Of a stretch of 64,000 nt of DNA, positions 51,537 through 60,192 are shown piece by piece. The position numbers were made by a program, and so were the translations under genes. Position 1 is the first letter of the stretch. Each line of letters begins with the position of its first letter. The stretch is from Streptomyces sp. DH24 (lineage in GTDB: Bacteria; Actinomycetota; Actinomycetes; Streptomycetales; Streptomycetaceae), in contig NZ_JARVKW010000013.1 of assembly GCF_029813775.1 (NCBI RefSeq), positions 98,623 to 162,622 of the forward strand, in the 5' to 3' direction. The notes beneath the pieces are model-generated. The model had not been told where the DNA came from, did no database searches, and was given only the letters and a program-made list of their open reading frames with translations.

Positions 51537-53231
51537 ATGGGTATGAGCTCCACTCCCCCCGCACGCCGTCTGCGCCTCGGTCTGCCGCGGCGGGTGTTCT
51601 CGCAGGTCCTGCTGATGCAGCTGGCGATCGCCGCGGGTGTCGCGGTACTGGCGACCGGGTTGTTCCTGGCGCCTCTCAGTGACCAGCTGGACGACCAGGC
51701 GATGCGTCGCGCGCTCGCGATCGCGCAGACGACCGCGCAGGAACCGCAGCTCGCGGACGACGTGCGGAGCACGCCCGCGTCACCGGACGGACCGGTGCAG
51801 CGGGAGGCGGAGCGGATCAGGAAGGCCACCGGCGCGGAGTACGTCGTGGTGATGGACCGGCGGGGCGTGCGCTGGTCGCACACCGACCCGGACCAGATCG
51901 GCGGGCACGTCTCCACCGACCCGGACCGTGCCCTGGCCGGCGAAGAGGTGATGGAGATCGACGAGGGCACCCTGGGCCGCTCCGCGCGCGGGAAGGTACC
52001 GCTGCGGGACGGTGACGGCGACATCGTCGGAGCGGTCTCGGTGGGCATCGCGTACGACAGTGTCCGGGCCCGGCTGATGCACGCGATCCCGGGGCTGTTC
52101 GCGTACGCGGGCGGTGCCCTGGCCGTCGGTGCCCTGGCGGCGTGGCTGATCTCCCGGCGGGTGCAGAAGCAGACCCGGGACCTGGCCTTCTCGGACATCG
52201 CGGCGCTGCTCGCGGAGCGCGAGGCGATGCTGCACGGCATCCGGGAGGGCGTCGTCGCGCTGGACCGCGCCGGCCGGGTACGCCTCCTGAACGACGAGGC
52301 GCAGCGCCTGCTGAGCCTGGGTGAGGAGGCCGTCGGCCGGACCCCCGACGAGGCGCTCGGCGCGGGCCGTACGGCCGACGTCCTGGCCGGCCGGGTCACG
52401 GGCACCGACCTGCTGACCGTGCGCGGCAGGCGCGTCCTGGTCGCCAACCGCATGCCCACCGAGGACGGCGGAGCCGTGGCCACCCTGCGCGACCGCACCG
52501 AGCTGGAGCAGCTGGGCCGGGAGCTCGACTCGACACGCGGCCTGATCGACGCGCTGCGCGCCCAGGACCACGAGCACGCCAACCGTATGCACACCCTTCT
52601 GGGGCTGCTGGAACTGGAGATGTACGACGACGCCGTGGAGTACATCGGGGAGGTCGTCGGCGACCACCGGGCCACCGCCGAGCAGGTCACGGAGAAGATC
52701 CGGGACCCGCTGCTTGCGGCGCTGCTGGTCGGCAAGGCGACCGTCGCGGCCGAGCGGGGCGTCGCCCTCGGCATCTCGAACCGCACCCGGCTGCCGGACC
52801 GGCTGATCGACCCCCGTGGGCTGGTCACGGTCGTCGGCAATCTGGTGGACAACGCCCTCGACGCCGCCGCGGGGACGCCGCACGCACGCGTGGAGGTGGC
52901 GCTGCGCTCCGAAGGGCGGGCCGTGATGCTCCAGGTGCGCGACACGGGGCCGGGAATCCCGCCGGACCAGCGCGAGTTGATCTTCAGGGAGGGGTGGTCC
53001 ACGAAGGAGGCCCCGGCGCACCGGCAGCGTGGCATCGGGCTGTCCCTGGTGCGCAGGCTGGCCGAGCGGCAGGGTGGCAGTGCGACGGTCGGTGCGGCGC
53101 CCGGTGGGGGCGCGGAGTTCACCGTGGTCCTGCCGGAGGCACTGGCCGACGCGGGTGCGGTGCCGGCGTTGACCGTGCCGTCCGCCGGGCCCACCGCCGC
53201 AGACCCGGCCGCCGGGGAGGAGTCGCGATGA
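51537..53231 (+). CDS. CitA/DcuS-family sensor histidine kinase
   Basis: 564 residues from the ATG at 51537 (a second ATG is 6 bases on; no clear ribosome site, perhaps leaderless). Membrane helix 1 (about 25-50), extracellular PAS-like PDC domain (about 50-175) with VVMDRRGVRWSHTDP, helix 2 (about 180-205), cytoplasmic PAS, then an unusual H-box DHEHANRMHTLLGLLEL typical of the CitA/DcuS family, and HATPase with NLVDNALDAAA and GIGLSLVRRL. The family senses C4-dicarboxylates or citrate outside the cell. It overlaps the next gene by ATGA. Confidence 0.9.
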   Translation: MGMSSTPPARRLRLGLPRRVFSQVLLMQLAIAAGVAVLATGLFLAPLSDQLDDQAMRRALAIAQTTAQEPQLADDVRSTPASPDGPVQREAERIRKATGAEYVVVMDRRGVRWSHTDPDQIGGHVSTDPDRALAGEEVMEIDEGTLGRSARGKVPLRDGDGDIVGAVSVGIAYDSVRARLMHAIPGLFAYAGGALAVGALAAWLISRRVQKQTRDLAFSDIAALLAEREAMLHGIREGVVALDRAGRVRLLNDEAQRLLSLGEEAVGRTPDEALGAGRTADVLAGRVTGTDLLTVRGRRVLVANRMPTEDGGAVATLRDRTELEQLGRELDSTRGLIDALRAQDHEHANRMHTLLGLLELEMYDDAVEYIGEVVGDHRATAEQVTEKIRDPLLAALLVGKATVAAERGVALGISNRTRLPDRLIDPRGLVTVVGNLVDNALDAAAGTPHARVEVALRSEGRAVMLQVRDTGPGIPPDQRELIFREGWSTKEAPAHRQRGIGLSLVRRLAERQGGSATVGAAPGGGAEFTVVLPEALADAGAVPALTVPSAGPTAADPAAGEESR

Positions 53232-53908
53232 TCGAGGTCCTGGTCGTGGACGACGACGTCAGGGTCGCGCGGGTCAACGCCGCCTACGTCGAGAAGGTCC
53301 CGGGCTTCCGCGTCGCGGGCGAGGCGCACACCGCTGCCGAGGCGCTGCGCCAGGTCGAGACGCTGCCCCGGGTGGACCTGGTGCTGATGGACCACTATCT
53401 GCCCGACGAGACGGGCCTGTCGGTGGTCCGGGAGATGCGCCGGCGCGGCCACCAGACCGACGTGATCATGGTGACGGCGGCGCGGGACGTGTCGACGGTG
53501 CAGGCGGCGATGCGGCACGGGGCGCTTCAGTACCTGGTCAAGCCGTTCGCCTTCGCGGGCCTGCGCGCCAAGCTGGAGGCGTACGCGGAGCTGCGCCGCA
53601 CCCTGGAGGGCGGCGGCGAGGCGGAGCAGGCCGAGGTGGACCGCATCTTCGGCGCCCTGTCCGCGCCGTCGGAGCCGGGGCTGCCCAAAGGCCACTCCCC
53701 CACCACCGCCGAGTTGGTGCGCCAGGCGCTGATGAACGCCGAGGGCCCGCTGTCGGCGCAGGAGATCGCGGAGCGGACCGGCGTGAGCAGGCAGACCGCC
53801 CAGCGCTATCTGAAGCTCCTGGAGCGCACGGGACGGGCCCGACTGACCCTCAAGTACGGCGACGCGGGCCGCCCCGAGCACCGTTACGCGTGGGCCACGC
53901 GCGCGTAG
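53228..53908 (+). CDS. CitB/DcuR-family response regulator
   Basis: 226 residues. Receiver domain with VVDDDVRVARVN, phosphoacceptor in VLMDHYLPDE and Lys in YLVKPFAF; then a linker and a CitB-type HTH (LSAQEIAERTGVSRQTAQRYLKLLERTGRA). Coupled to the kinase gene. The adjacent convergent operon encodes an acetate/organic-acid symporter with its DUF485 partner, which is a natural target for a carboxylate-sensing system. Confidence 0.92.
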   Translation: MIEVLVVDDDVRVARVNAAYVEKVPGFRVAGEAHTAAEALRQVETLPRVDLVLMDHYLPDETGLSVVREMRRRGHQTDVIMVTAARDVSTVQAAMRHGALQYLVKPFAFAGLRAKLEAYAELRRTLEGGGEAEQAEVDRIFGALSAPSEPGLPKGHSPTTAELVRQALMNAEGPLSAQEIAERTGVSRQTAQRYLKLLERTGRARLTLKYGDAGRPEHRYAWATRA

Positions 53909-54007
53909 GACACACGCGTTCGGCGGGGACCGCGCATCCGGCACCCGGGGTGAGCGCGGGCCGCACCCGCCCCACACGCGCGCGTACGCCTCGGCCGCCG
54001 CTCTTTC

Positions 54008-55600
54008 TCACGCGGCCCCAGCGCCCGTCAGGGCCCGTACCTCCGTCTCCGCGTGCTTGGCCTCGTCGGCGGGCTCGGACGAGGTGACGGTGCCGAGCCA
54101 GCCCGCGAGGAAGCCCAGGGGGACGGAGACCAGGCCGGGGTTCCGCAGCGGGAACAGCTGGAAGTCCACGCCGGGGAACAGCGATTCGGGGCTGCCCGAC
54201 ACGACGGGCGACAGCAGCACGAGGACGATCGCCGGCACCAGTCCGCCGTACACCGACCACACGGCGCCGCGGGTCGTGAAGCCGCGCCAGAACAGCGAGT
54301 AGAGCAGCACCGGCAGGTTGGCGGACGCGGCGACGGCGAAGGCGAGGCCGACCAGGAAGGCGACGTTGAGGTCCTTGGCCAGCAGGCCGAGGGCGATCGC
54401 GACGACGCCGATGCCGACGGCGGCGACGCGGGCCACGGCCACCTCACTGCGCGGCTCGGTCCGGCGGCGGCGCAGGGACGCGTACAGATCGTGGGCCACG
54501 GACGCGGAGGACGCGAGCGTGATGCCGGCGACGACGGCGAGGATCGTGGCGAAGGCGACGGCGGCGACCACCGCGAACAGCACCGTCCCGCCGGTGGAGC
54601 CGGCGCCGCCGCCCAGGTCGAGGGCGAGCAGCGGCACGGCGGTGTTCCCGGCCGCGTTGGAGGCGCGGACGGCGTCCGGGCCGACGATCGCGGCCGCGCC
54701 GAAGCCGAGGACGATCGTCATCAGGTAGAAGCCGCCGATCAGTCCGATCGCCCAGACGACGGACCGGCGCGCCGCCCGCGCCGTGGGCACGGTGTAGAAG
54801 CGGGACAGGATGTGCGGCAGCCCGGCCGTGCCGAGGACCAGGGCGAGTCCGAGGCTGATGAAGTCGAAGCGGGCGGTCCAGTCTCCGCCGTACTTGAGTC
54901 CGGGGGCGAGGAAGGCCGCGCCGTGGCCGCTGCGCTCGGCCGCGGACAGCAGGAGCCGGTTGAAGTCGCCGTGGAAGCGGATCAGGACGAGGGCGGTGAG
55001 CGTGACGGTGCCGGCGAGCAGCAGGACCGCCTTCACGATCTGGATCCAGGTGGTGGCCCGCATCCCTCCCAGCGACACATAGACGACCATGAGCGCGCCG
55101 ACGGCGACGACGGTCCAGGTCCGTGCCGCCTCTCCCGTGCCTCCGAGGAGCAGGGCGACCAGGCTGCCCGCGCCCACCATCTGCGCCACCAGATACAGAA
55201 CGGACACGGTCACCGAGGAAGTTCCCGCGGCGATCCGCACGGGCCGCTCGGACATGCGTGCCGCGACGACGTCGGCGAGGGTGAACCGGCCGCAGTTGCG
55301 GACCAGTTCGGCGACGAGGAACAGCACCACGAGCCAGGCCACCAGGAAGCCCACCGAGTACAGCATCCCGTCGTGGCCGAACAGCGCGATGAGCCCGGAG
55401 ATGCCGAGGAAGGAGGCGGCAGACATGTAGTCGCCCGCGATGGCGAAGCCATTCTCCATGGGGGTGAACAGACGGCCGCCGGCGTAGAACTCCTCGGCCG
55501 AGCCGCGTCGTTCGCGGCTCACCCAGGTGGTGATGCCGAGGGTGACGGCGACGAAGGCGCTGAACAGCAGCAGTGCCAGGGTCTGGTGGTCGCCGGTCAC
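54008..55600 (-). CDS. ActP-type sodium/solute symporter (acetate or other monocarboxylate)
   Basis: 530 residues with about 13 membrane helices of the sodium:solute symporter family; landmarks include EFYAGGRLFTPMENGFAIAG, AGDYMSAASFLG and VGLAFAVAASANLPVLLYSL. GTG at 55600 overlaps the stop of the DUF485 gene (GTGA). This gene order and fold match actP/yjcH operons, which import acetate, pyruvate or similar acids. The two-component genes converge on it from the left. Confidence 0.9.
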   Translation of the reverse strand: MTGDHQTLALLLFSAFVAVTLGITTWVSRERRGSAEEFYAGGRLFTPMENGFAIAGDYMSAASFLGISGLIALFGHDGMLYSVGFLVAWLVVLFLVAELVRNCGRFTLADVVAARMSERPVRIAAGTSSVTVSVLYLVAQMVGAGSLVALLLGGTGEAARTWTVVAVGALMVVYVSLGGMRATTWIQIVKAVLLLAGTVTLTALVLIRFHGDFNRLLLSAAERSGHGAAFLAPGLKYGGDWTARFDFISLGLALVLGTAGLPHILSRFYTVPTARAARRSVVWAIGLIGGFYLMTIVLGFGAAAIVGPDAVRASNAAGNTAVPLLALDLGGGAGSTGGTVLFAVVAAVAFATILAVVAGITLASSASVAHDLYASLRRRRTEPRSEVAVARVAAVGIGVVAIALGLLAKDLNVAFLVGLAFAVAASANLPVLLYSLFWRGFTTRGAVWSVYGGLVPAIVLVLLSPVVSGSPESLFPGVDFQLFPLRNPGLVSVPLGFLAGWLGTVTSSEPADEAKHAETEVRALTGAGAA

Positions 55601-56121
55601 GACGCTCCGTCCCTGATGCCGCGCGTCAGTTCCTGGGTGTCCCAGCGCACTTCGAGAGCGGCCCGGTCCCGGCGCAGCCGCGCGTGCCGGGCGTAGGCCC
55701 AGGTGAGCAGGAACGTGGTGAGGAACTGGCCGAGTCCGGCGAGCATCGCCACATTGACGGCGCCGGCCACGGGCCGGGCCATGAGGCCGGGCGCGCTGGT
55801 GGCGGTCACGACGTAGGCGATGTACCAGGCGAGGAAGACGGCGACGGCCGGTACGACGAATCTACGGTAGCGGCTGCGCACCTCCTGGAAGGCCGGGCTG
55901 CGCTGCACCTCCAGATACACCTCGGCCGCCGATCCTGCCCCGGGCTCCCGGCGGGCCGCCGGTACGGCCGCGCCCGCCTCCTCGCCCCAGCCGGAGGCCA
56001 GCGCGTCGTACCAGGGGTCGTCGTACCGCACACCGCCGAACGTCTCACCAGCAGTGTCCGGGTGCTTCCCGGCCGGGCTCTCGGCTCCCCCGCCCGGGGA
56101 ACGGCCGTTGCTTGACTGCAT
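55597..56121 (-). CDS. DUF485 (YjcH-like) membrane partner of the symporter
   Basis: 174 residues from the ATG at 56121. The first 85 are hydrophilic with a TFGGVRYDDPWYDALASGWG segment; the rest is DUF485 with VQRSPAFQEVRSRYRRFVVP and two membrane helices (VAVFLAWYIAYVV and AMLAGLGQFLTTFLLTWAY). It is the usual small partner of ActP-type symporters and is translated coupled to it. The hydrophilic N-terminus is longer than in proteobacterial YjcH. Confidence 0.88.
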   Translation of the reverse strand: MQSSNGRSPGGGAESPAGKHPDTAGETFGGVRYDDPWYDALASGWGEEAGAAVPAARREPGAGSAAEVYLEVQRSPAFQEVRSRYRRFVVPAVAVFLAWYIAYVVTATSAPGLMARPVAGAVNVAMLAGLGQFLTTFLLTWAYARHARLRRDRAALEVRWDTQELTRGIRDGAS

Positions 56122-56280
56122 GCCCAAGCATGGACAGACCGGGAAGATCCGTGACTCTTCTTCCCAGAACCCTTCACCCCATCAGGTGACCGAACCCCGG
56201 CGATGCCCTGCACGCGCCCGTACGCGGGCACGACGCACGGCCGGGTGCGACGACTCGCGCCCGGCCGGGTACGACGGCTG

Positions 56281-58404
56281 CTACGCGTCGATGCGGGACC
56301 GGTCGAGCGTCGCCGCCGAGTTGGAGATGAACTCCTTGCGCGGGGCGACGTCGTTGCCCATCAGCAGGTCGAAGACCTGCTCGGCGGCCTCCAGGTCGGT
56401 GAGGTTGATCCGCCGCAGGGTGCGGCGCCGCGGGTCCATGGTGGTCTCGGCCAGCTGGTCGGCGTCCATCTCACCGAGGCCCTTGTAGCGCTGGATGGAG
56501 TCCTTGTACCGGATGCCCTTGCTCTGGAACTCCATGAGCTTGTCCCGCAGCTCGCGGTCCGAGTACGTGTAGACGTACTTGTCCTGGCCCTTCTTCGGTT
56601 GGACGAGTTCGACCCGGTGCAGCGGCGGCACCGCGGCGAACACCCGGCCGGCCTCGACCATGGGCCGCATGTAGCGGTGGAACAGCGTCAGCAGCAGCGT
56701 GCGGATGTGGGAGCCGTCCACGTCGGCGTCGGTCATCATGATGATCTTGCCGTAGCGCGCGGTGTCGATGTCGAAGGTCCGGCCGGACCCGGCTCCTATG
56801 ACCTGGATGATCGCGCCGCACTCGGCGTTCTTCAGCATGTCCGTGACGGACGACTTCTGGACGTTGAGGATCTTGCCGCGGATCGGCAGCAGCGCCTGGA
56901 ACTCCGAGTTCCGGGCGAGCTTCGCCGTACCGAGCGCGGAGTCTCCCTCGACGATGAACAGTTCGCTGCGGTCGACGTCGTCGCTGCGGCAGTCGGCGAG
57001 CTTGGCGGGCAGCGAGGAGGACTCCAGGGCCGTCTTGCGGCGCTGGGCGTCCTTGTGCTGACGTGCGGCGATGCGGGTACGGGCGGCGGCGACGGCCTTC
57101 TCCATGACGACGCGGGCCTGCTGGGCGGCGTCCCGCTTGGTGGAGGTCAGGAACGCCTTGAGCTCGCGGGAGATCACCGTGTTCACGATGCGGCGGGCCG
57201 CCGAGGTGCCGAGGACCTCCTTGGTCTGGCCCTCGAACTGCGGCTCGGCCAGCCGGACCGTGACGACGGCGGTCAGGCCCTCCAGGGCGTCGTCCTTGAC
57301 GATGTCGTCCTCGGCTACGCGCAGCATCTTCTTGGCGCGCAGCACCTCGTTCATCGTCTTGGCGACGGCCTGCTCGAAGCCGGCGACGTGGGTGCCGCCC
57401 TTGGGGGTGGCGATGATGTTGACGAACGACTTGACCGTCGTGTCGTAGCCCGTCCCCCAGCGCAGCGCGACGTCGACGCCGAGCTCGCGGGTGACCTCGG
57501 TGGGCGTCATCTGGCCGCGGTCGTCCAGGACGGGGACGGTCTCCTTGAAGGTGCCCTGTCCGGTGAAGCGGAGGACGTCGCAGACCGGCCTGTCGGTGGC
57601 CAGGAACTCGCAGAACTCGCTGATGCCCCCGTCGAAGCGGAAGGACTCCTCGCCCTTGCTGCCGCCCTCCCCCAGGCCGTACTCGTCACGGACGACGATG
57701 GTCAGGCCGGGCACCAGGAACGCGGTCTGGCGGGCGCGCTGGTGCAGCGTGTCCAGGGAGAGCTTGGCGTCCTTCAGGAAGATCTGCCGGTCGGCCCAGT
57801 AGCGCACGCGCGTGCCGGTGCGCGTCTTGGGGATCTTCTTGGTCTTGCGCAGGCCACTGGCGGGCTCGAACTTCGCGTCCGGGCCATTTCCGGAGAAGGC
57901 GCCGGGGACACCGCGCCGGAAACTGATGGCGTTGGTGTGTCCGCCACGGTCCACCTCGACGTCGAGCCGGGCGGACAGGGCGTTCACCACGGAGGCGCCG
58001 ACGCCGTGCAGGCCGCCGGAGGCGGCGTAGGAGCCGCCGCCGAACTTGCCGCCGGCGTGCAGCTTGGTCATGACGACCTCGACGCCGGACAGGCCGGTCT
58101 TGGGCTCGACGTCGACCGGGATGCCCCGGCCGTTGTCCCGCACCTCGACCGAGCCGTCGTCGTGGAGGATCACGTCGATGTGGTCGCAGTACCCGCCCAG
58201 GGCCTCGTCGACGGAGTTGTCGATGATCTCCCAGAGGCAGTGCAGCAGGCCCCGGCTGTCGGTCGACCCGATGTACATGCCCGGGCGCTTCCGCACGGCC
58301 TCAAGACCTTCGAGGACGAGCAGGTGCCGCGCGGTGTAGTTGGAACCGTCCCGGTCTGCTCCTGCCAGCAGCGCTGTGGACGGCACGGACGTCTCGGCGG
58401 TCAC
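56281..58404 (-). CDS. parE: DNA topoisomerase IV subunit B
   Basis: GTG at 58404 after GAGGAG, 707 residues. GHKL ATPase (KRPGMYIGS, IIDNSVDEAL, VRDNGRGIPVD, GGLHGVGASVVNALS), transducer region, then TOPRIM with VEGDSALG and MMTDADVDGSHIRTLLL, and a C-terminal GyrB-type domain (RYKGLGEMDADQLAETTMDP). It lacks the insertion seen in proteobacterial GyrB. It works with the ParC subunit encoded at 44134. Monocistronic. Confidence 0.93.
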   Translation of the reverse strand: MTAETSVPSTALLAGADRDGSNYTARHLLVLEGLEAVRKRPGMYIGSTDSRGLLHCLWEIIDNSVDEALGGYCDHIDVILHDDGSVEVRDNGRGIPVDVEPKTGLSGVEVVMTKLHAGGKFGGGSYAASGGLHGVGASVVNALSARLDVEVDRGGHTNAISFRRGVPGAFSGNGPDAKFEPASGLRKTKKIPKTRTGTRVRYWADRQIFLKDAKLSLDTLHQRARQTAFLVPGLTIVVRDEYGLGEGGSKGEESFRFDGGISEFCEFLATDRPVCDVLRFTGQGTFKETVPVLDDRGQMTPTEVTRELGVDVALRWGTGYDTTVKSFVNIIATPKGGTHVAGFEQAVAKTMNEVLRAKKMLRVAEDDIVKDDALEGLTAVVTVRLAEPQFEGQTKEVLGTSAARRIVNTVISRELKAFLTSTKRDAAQQARVVMEKAVAAARTRIAARQHKDAQRRKTALESSSLPAKLADCRSDDVDRSELFIVEGDSALGTAKLARNSEFQALLPIRGKILNVQKSSVTDMLKNAECGAIIQVIGAGSGRTFDIDTARYGKIIMMTDADVDGSHIRTLLLTLFHRYMRPMVEAGRVFAAVPPLHRVELVQPKKGQDKYVYTYSDRELRDKLMEFQSKGIRYKDSIQRYKGLGEMDADQLAETTMDPRRRTLRRINLTDLEAAEQVFDLLMGNDVAPRKEFISNSAATLDRSRIDA

Positions 58405-58598
58405 GCGGTTCGCTCCTCGCTGAATTTCAGATGGGGCCCCGATGGGTAAGGGCGCGGCTTCGGTCACCGGTGAGAGGGTACCGAGGCCTGGTAGAGCCGT
58501 TGTAACGCCACCCTCGTCCGGGACTCACACTAGACCACGGTCGCATGCGTGTTCGATCCCTCGAGGGGGTGAAGTACACATCACGTTCCCTTCGAGGC

Positions 58599-58706
58599 AT
58601 GAACCATTTAGGCTCCGGGCACGTCCTCATGAACAAACCGGCAATCCGGCCGGGAGGACCTGCCATGACCGACAGCGCGAACCCGTACGACACGACAGAC
58701 ACGTAA
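58599..58706 (+). other. Possible short open frame or leader peptide upstream of the zinc-ribbon gene
   Basis: An ATG at 58599 and in-frame ATGs at 58632 and 58665 run to a TAA at 58704-58706 (35, 24 or 13 codons). The last ATG has an excellent ribosome site (GGGAGGACC). The longest form contains a TTA leucine codon at 58608. The 13-residue product would be MTDSANPYDTTDT. It may be a real small gene, a regulatory leader peptide, or chance. Confidence 0.3.
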
Positions 58707-58778
58707 TACGGCACATTCGCCGCCAACCGGCAACTGCCAGCCGTCTCGGAAAGATTTTTTCGAGGAAAAGCCGCGAGC

Positions 58779-58806
58779 GGGAACGTTTGGGGGCTGGTTG
58801 GATGTT
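58779..58806 (+). promoter_or_regulatory. Possible ECF-sigma promoter for the zinc-ribbon gene
   Basis: GGGAAC at 58779-58784 and GTT at 58804-58806 (19 bases between) resemble SigR/SigE-type ECF promoters (GGAAT/GAAC then GTT), upstream of the GTG at 58848. The spacing is 1 base longer than the SigR optimum. The remainder of 58405-58847 must also carry the parE promoter; I cannot place it. Confidence 0.35.
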
Positions 58807-58847
58807 GACCCTGGTACGACAGCTCGTCGAGCTAGAGAAGAGGCGAC

Positions 58848-59072
58848 GTGACTACTGTTCTGACTTCCGCGAGCCCGCTGACGGCCGCTGATCGCTGCGA
58901 CCGCTGCGGCGCCCAGGCGTACCTGCGCGTCGTCCTGCTGAGTGGCGGAGAACTGCTCTTCTGCGCCCACCACGGTCGCAAGTTCGAGCCGGAACTCAAG
59001 AAGATCGCCGCTGAGATACAGGACGAGACGGAGCGGCTGACGGCCGTTCCCGCTCCCGAAGAAGAGCGCTGA
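58848..59072 (+). CDS. DUF7455-type small zinc-ribbon protein
   Basis: GTG at 58848 after GAGAAGAGG, 74 residues. The body has DRCDRCGAQAYLRVVL and LLFCAHHGRKFEPEL, so Cys, Cys, Cys and His residues can bind one zinc, then an amphipathic helix (KKIAAEIQDETERL). The family is conserved in Streptomyces and relatives beside hrdB/parE; its function is unknown. Transcribed alone and ended by a hairpin. Confidence 0.85.
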   Translation: MTTVLTSASPLTAADRCDRCGAQAYLRVVLLSGGELLFCAHHGRKFEPELKKIAAEIQDETERLTAVPAPEEER

Positions 59073-59122
59073 TTGCAGCGCTAGACCTCGCGTCCGACGA
59101 GCCAGCCCGGCAAGGCCGGTGA

Positions 59123-59156
59123 ACGGGCGGCCGCCCCCGCACTCGCGGAGGCGGCC
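59123..59156. terminator. Hairpin between zinc-ribbon and protease genes
   Basis: GGCGGCCGCC at 59123-59132 pairs with the same 10-base palindrome at 59147-59156. The loop holds further pairing (CCGC with GCGG). It lies between convergent genes. Confidence 0.65.
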
Positions 59157-59183
59157 GCCTTCGTCGTGTTCCGGCGAGGCCCG

Positions 59184-60059
59184 TCAGACGCCCTCAGCCG
59201 CTCCCCTGAGCCCTTGCGCGCCGTCCCGCGCCACGTCCCACCCCAGTGTCCGCACGACGTCGGACACGCGCGTGTAGACGCCCGGGCTGCCCGCACGGCC
59301 GCAGCCGCTGCCCCAGGACACCAGGCCGATGAGCCGTCCCTGGGCCACCAGCGGCCCACCGCTGTCGCCCTGGCAGGCGTCACGGCCCCCCTGTGACTCC
59401 CCCGCGCACACCATGCGCGCGGCGACGTACGCTTCGTCGGCGCTGCCCGGATACGCCCGCTCGCAGCGCGCGTCGGGCAGTACCTGCACGCGTGCCGCGC
59501 GCAGGCTGTGCGCGTAGTCGCCGCCGCCCGTGGTGTCGCCCCACCCGTAGACGTGGGCGCTCGTGCCCGGCTGGTACGCGGGATCGCCCGCGCCCGCCGC
59601 CGGGACGACCGCTTCGCGGGGCAGCGGTTCGGCGAGGGTCAGCACGGCGAAGTCGCCGGCGTTGCTCCCGGCGTCGTAGTCCGGATTCACCCAGGTCTCC
59701 CGGACCGGGATCTCGCGCCCCTCGTCGGTGCGCAGGTCCGTACGCCCCGCTATGACCCGCAGGTCGCGCAGCTGGTCCGGTCGTGCCCCGAGGACCTCCT
59801 CGCCCATGCAGTGGGCCGCGGTGAGCACGGTGCTCCGGCCCACGGCGACCCCGCCGCAGAACTGCCCGGACCGCGTACCCCCGAACCGGTCACGGCTGGA
59901 CAGCGCCACCGTCCAGGGACTGGCGGACGCGTCGACCGGGAAGCCGCCGACGACAACGCTGTCGGCGGCGGCGGGGACGGCGGACACCAGGGGCAGGGCG
60001 GACGCGGCGGCCGCCAGAACCAGCGGCCAGGCCAGCGCCCGGGCGAAGGGACGACGCAT
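59184..60059 (-). CDS. Secreted trypsin-like serine protease (S1)
   Basis: 291 residues with a signal peptide (cleavage near PAAADS) and the mature-type N-terminus [10 protein letters not shown]. Catalytic triad: His in TAAHC, Asp in GDFAVLTL, Ser in [10 protein letters not shown]; Cys pairs fit the usual disulfides. The specificity-pocket Asp lies in [10 protein letters not shown], pointing to Arg/Lys cleavage. There is almost no propeptide, so activation may be at the signal peptide cleavage itself. Monocistronic. Confidence 0.94.
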   Translation of the reverse strand: MRRPFARALAWPLVLAAAASALPLVSAVPAAADSVVVGGFPVDASASPWTVALSSRDRFGGTRSGQFCGGVAVGRSTVLTAAHCMGEEVLGARPDQLRDLRVIAGRTDLRTDEGREIPVRETWVNPDYDAGSNAGDFAVLTLAEPLPREAVVPAAGAGDPAYQPGTSAHVYGWGDTTGGGDYAHSLRAARVQVLPDARCERAYPGSADEAYVAARMVCAGESQGGRDACQGDSGGPLVAQGRLIGLVSWGSGCGRAGSPGVYTRVSDVVRTLGWDVARDGAQGLRGAAEGV

Positions 60060-60141
60060 GAACGCTCCTCACTCTGGGGTGTACGTGGAACACCCAGCGT
60101 CATCCAGCCCGCCGCGGCTCGCACCCGCGCGACAGCACGAA

Positions 60142-60171
60142 GGCCCGGTTCCCCCGCGGGGGAACCGGGCC
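60142..60171 (-). terminator. hrdB terminator
   Basis: A 30-base perfect inverted repeat, 14 bases in each arm around a GC centre, 21 bases after the hrdB stop. Confidence 0.9.
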
Positions 60172-60192
60172 CTGTCCTCGTGCGAGCGGGAC

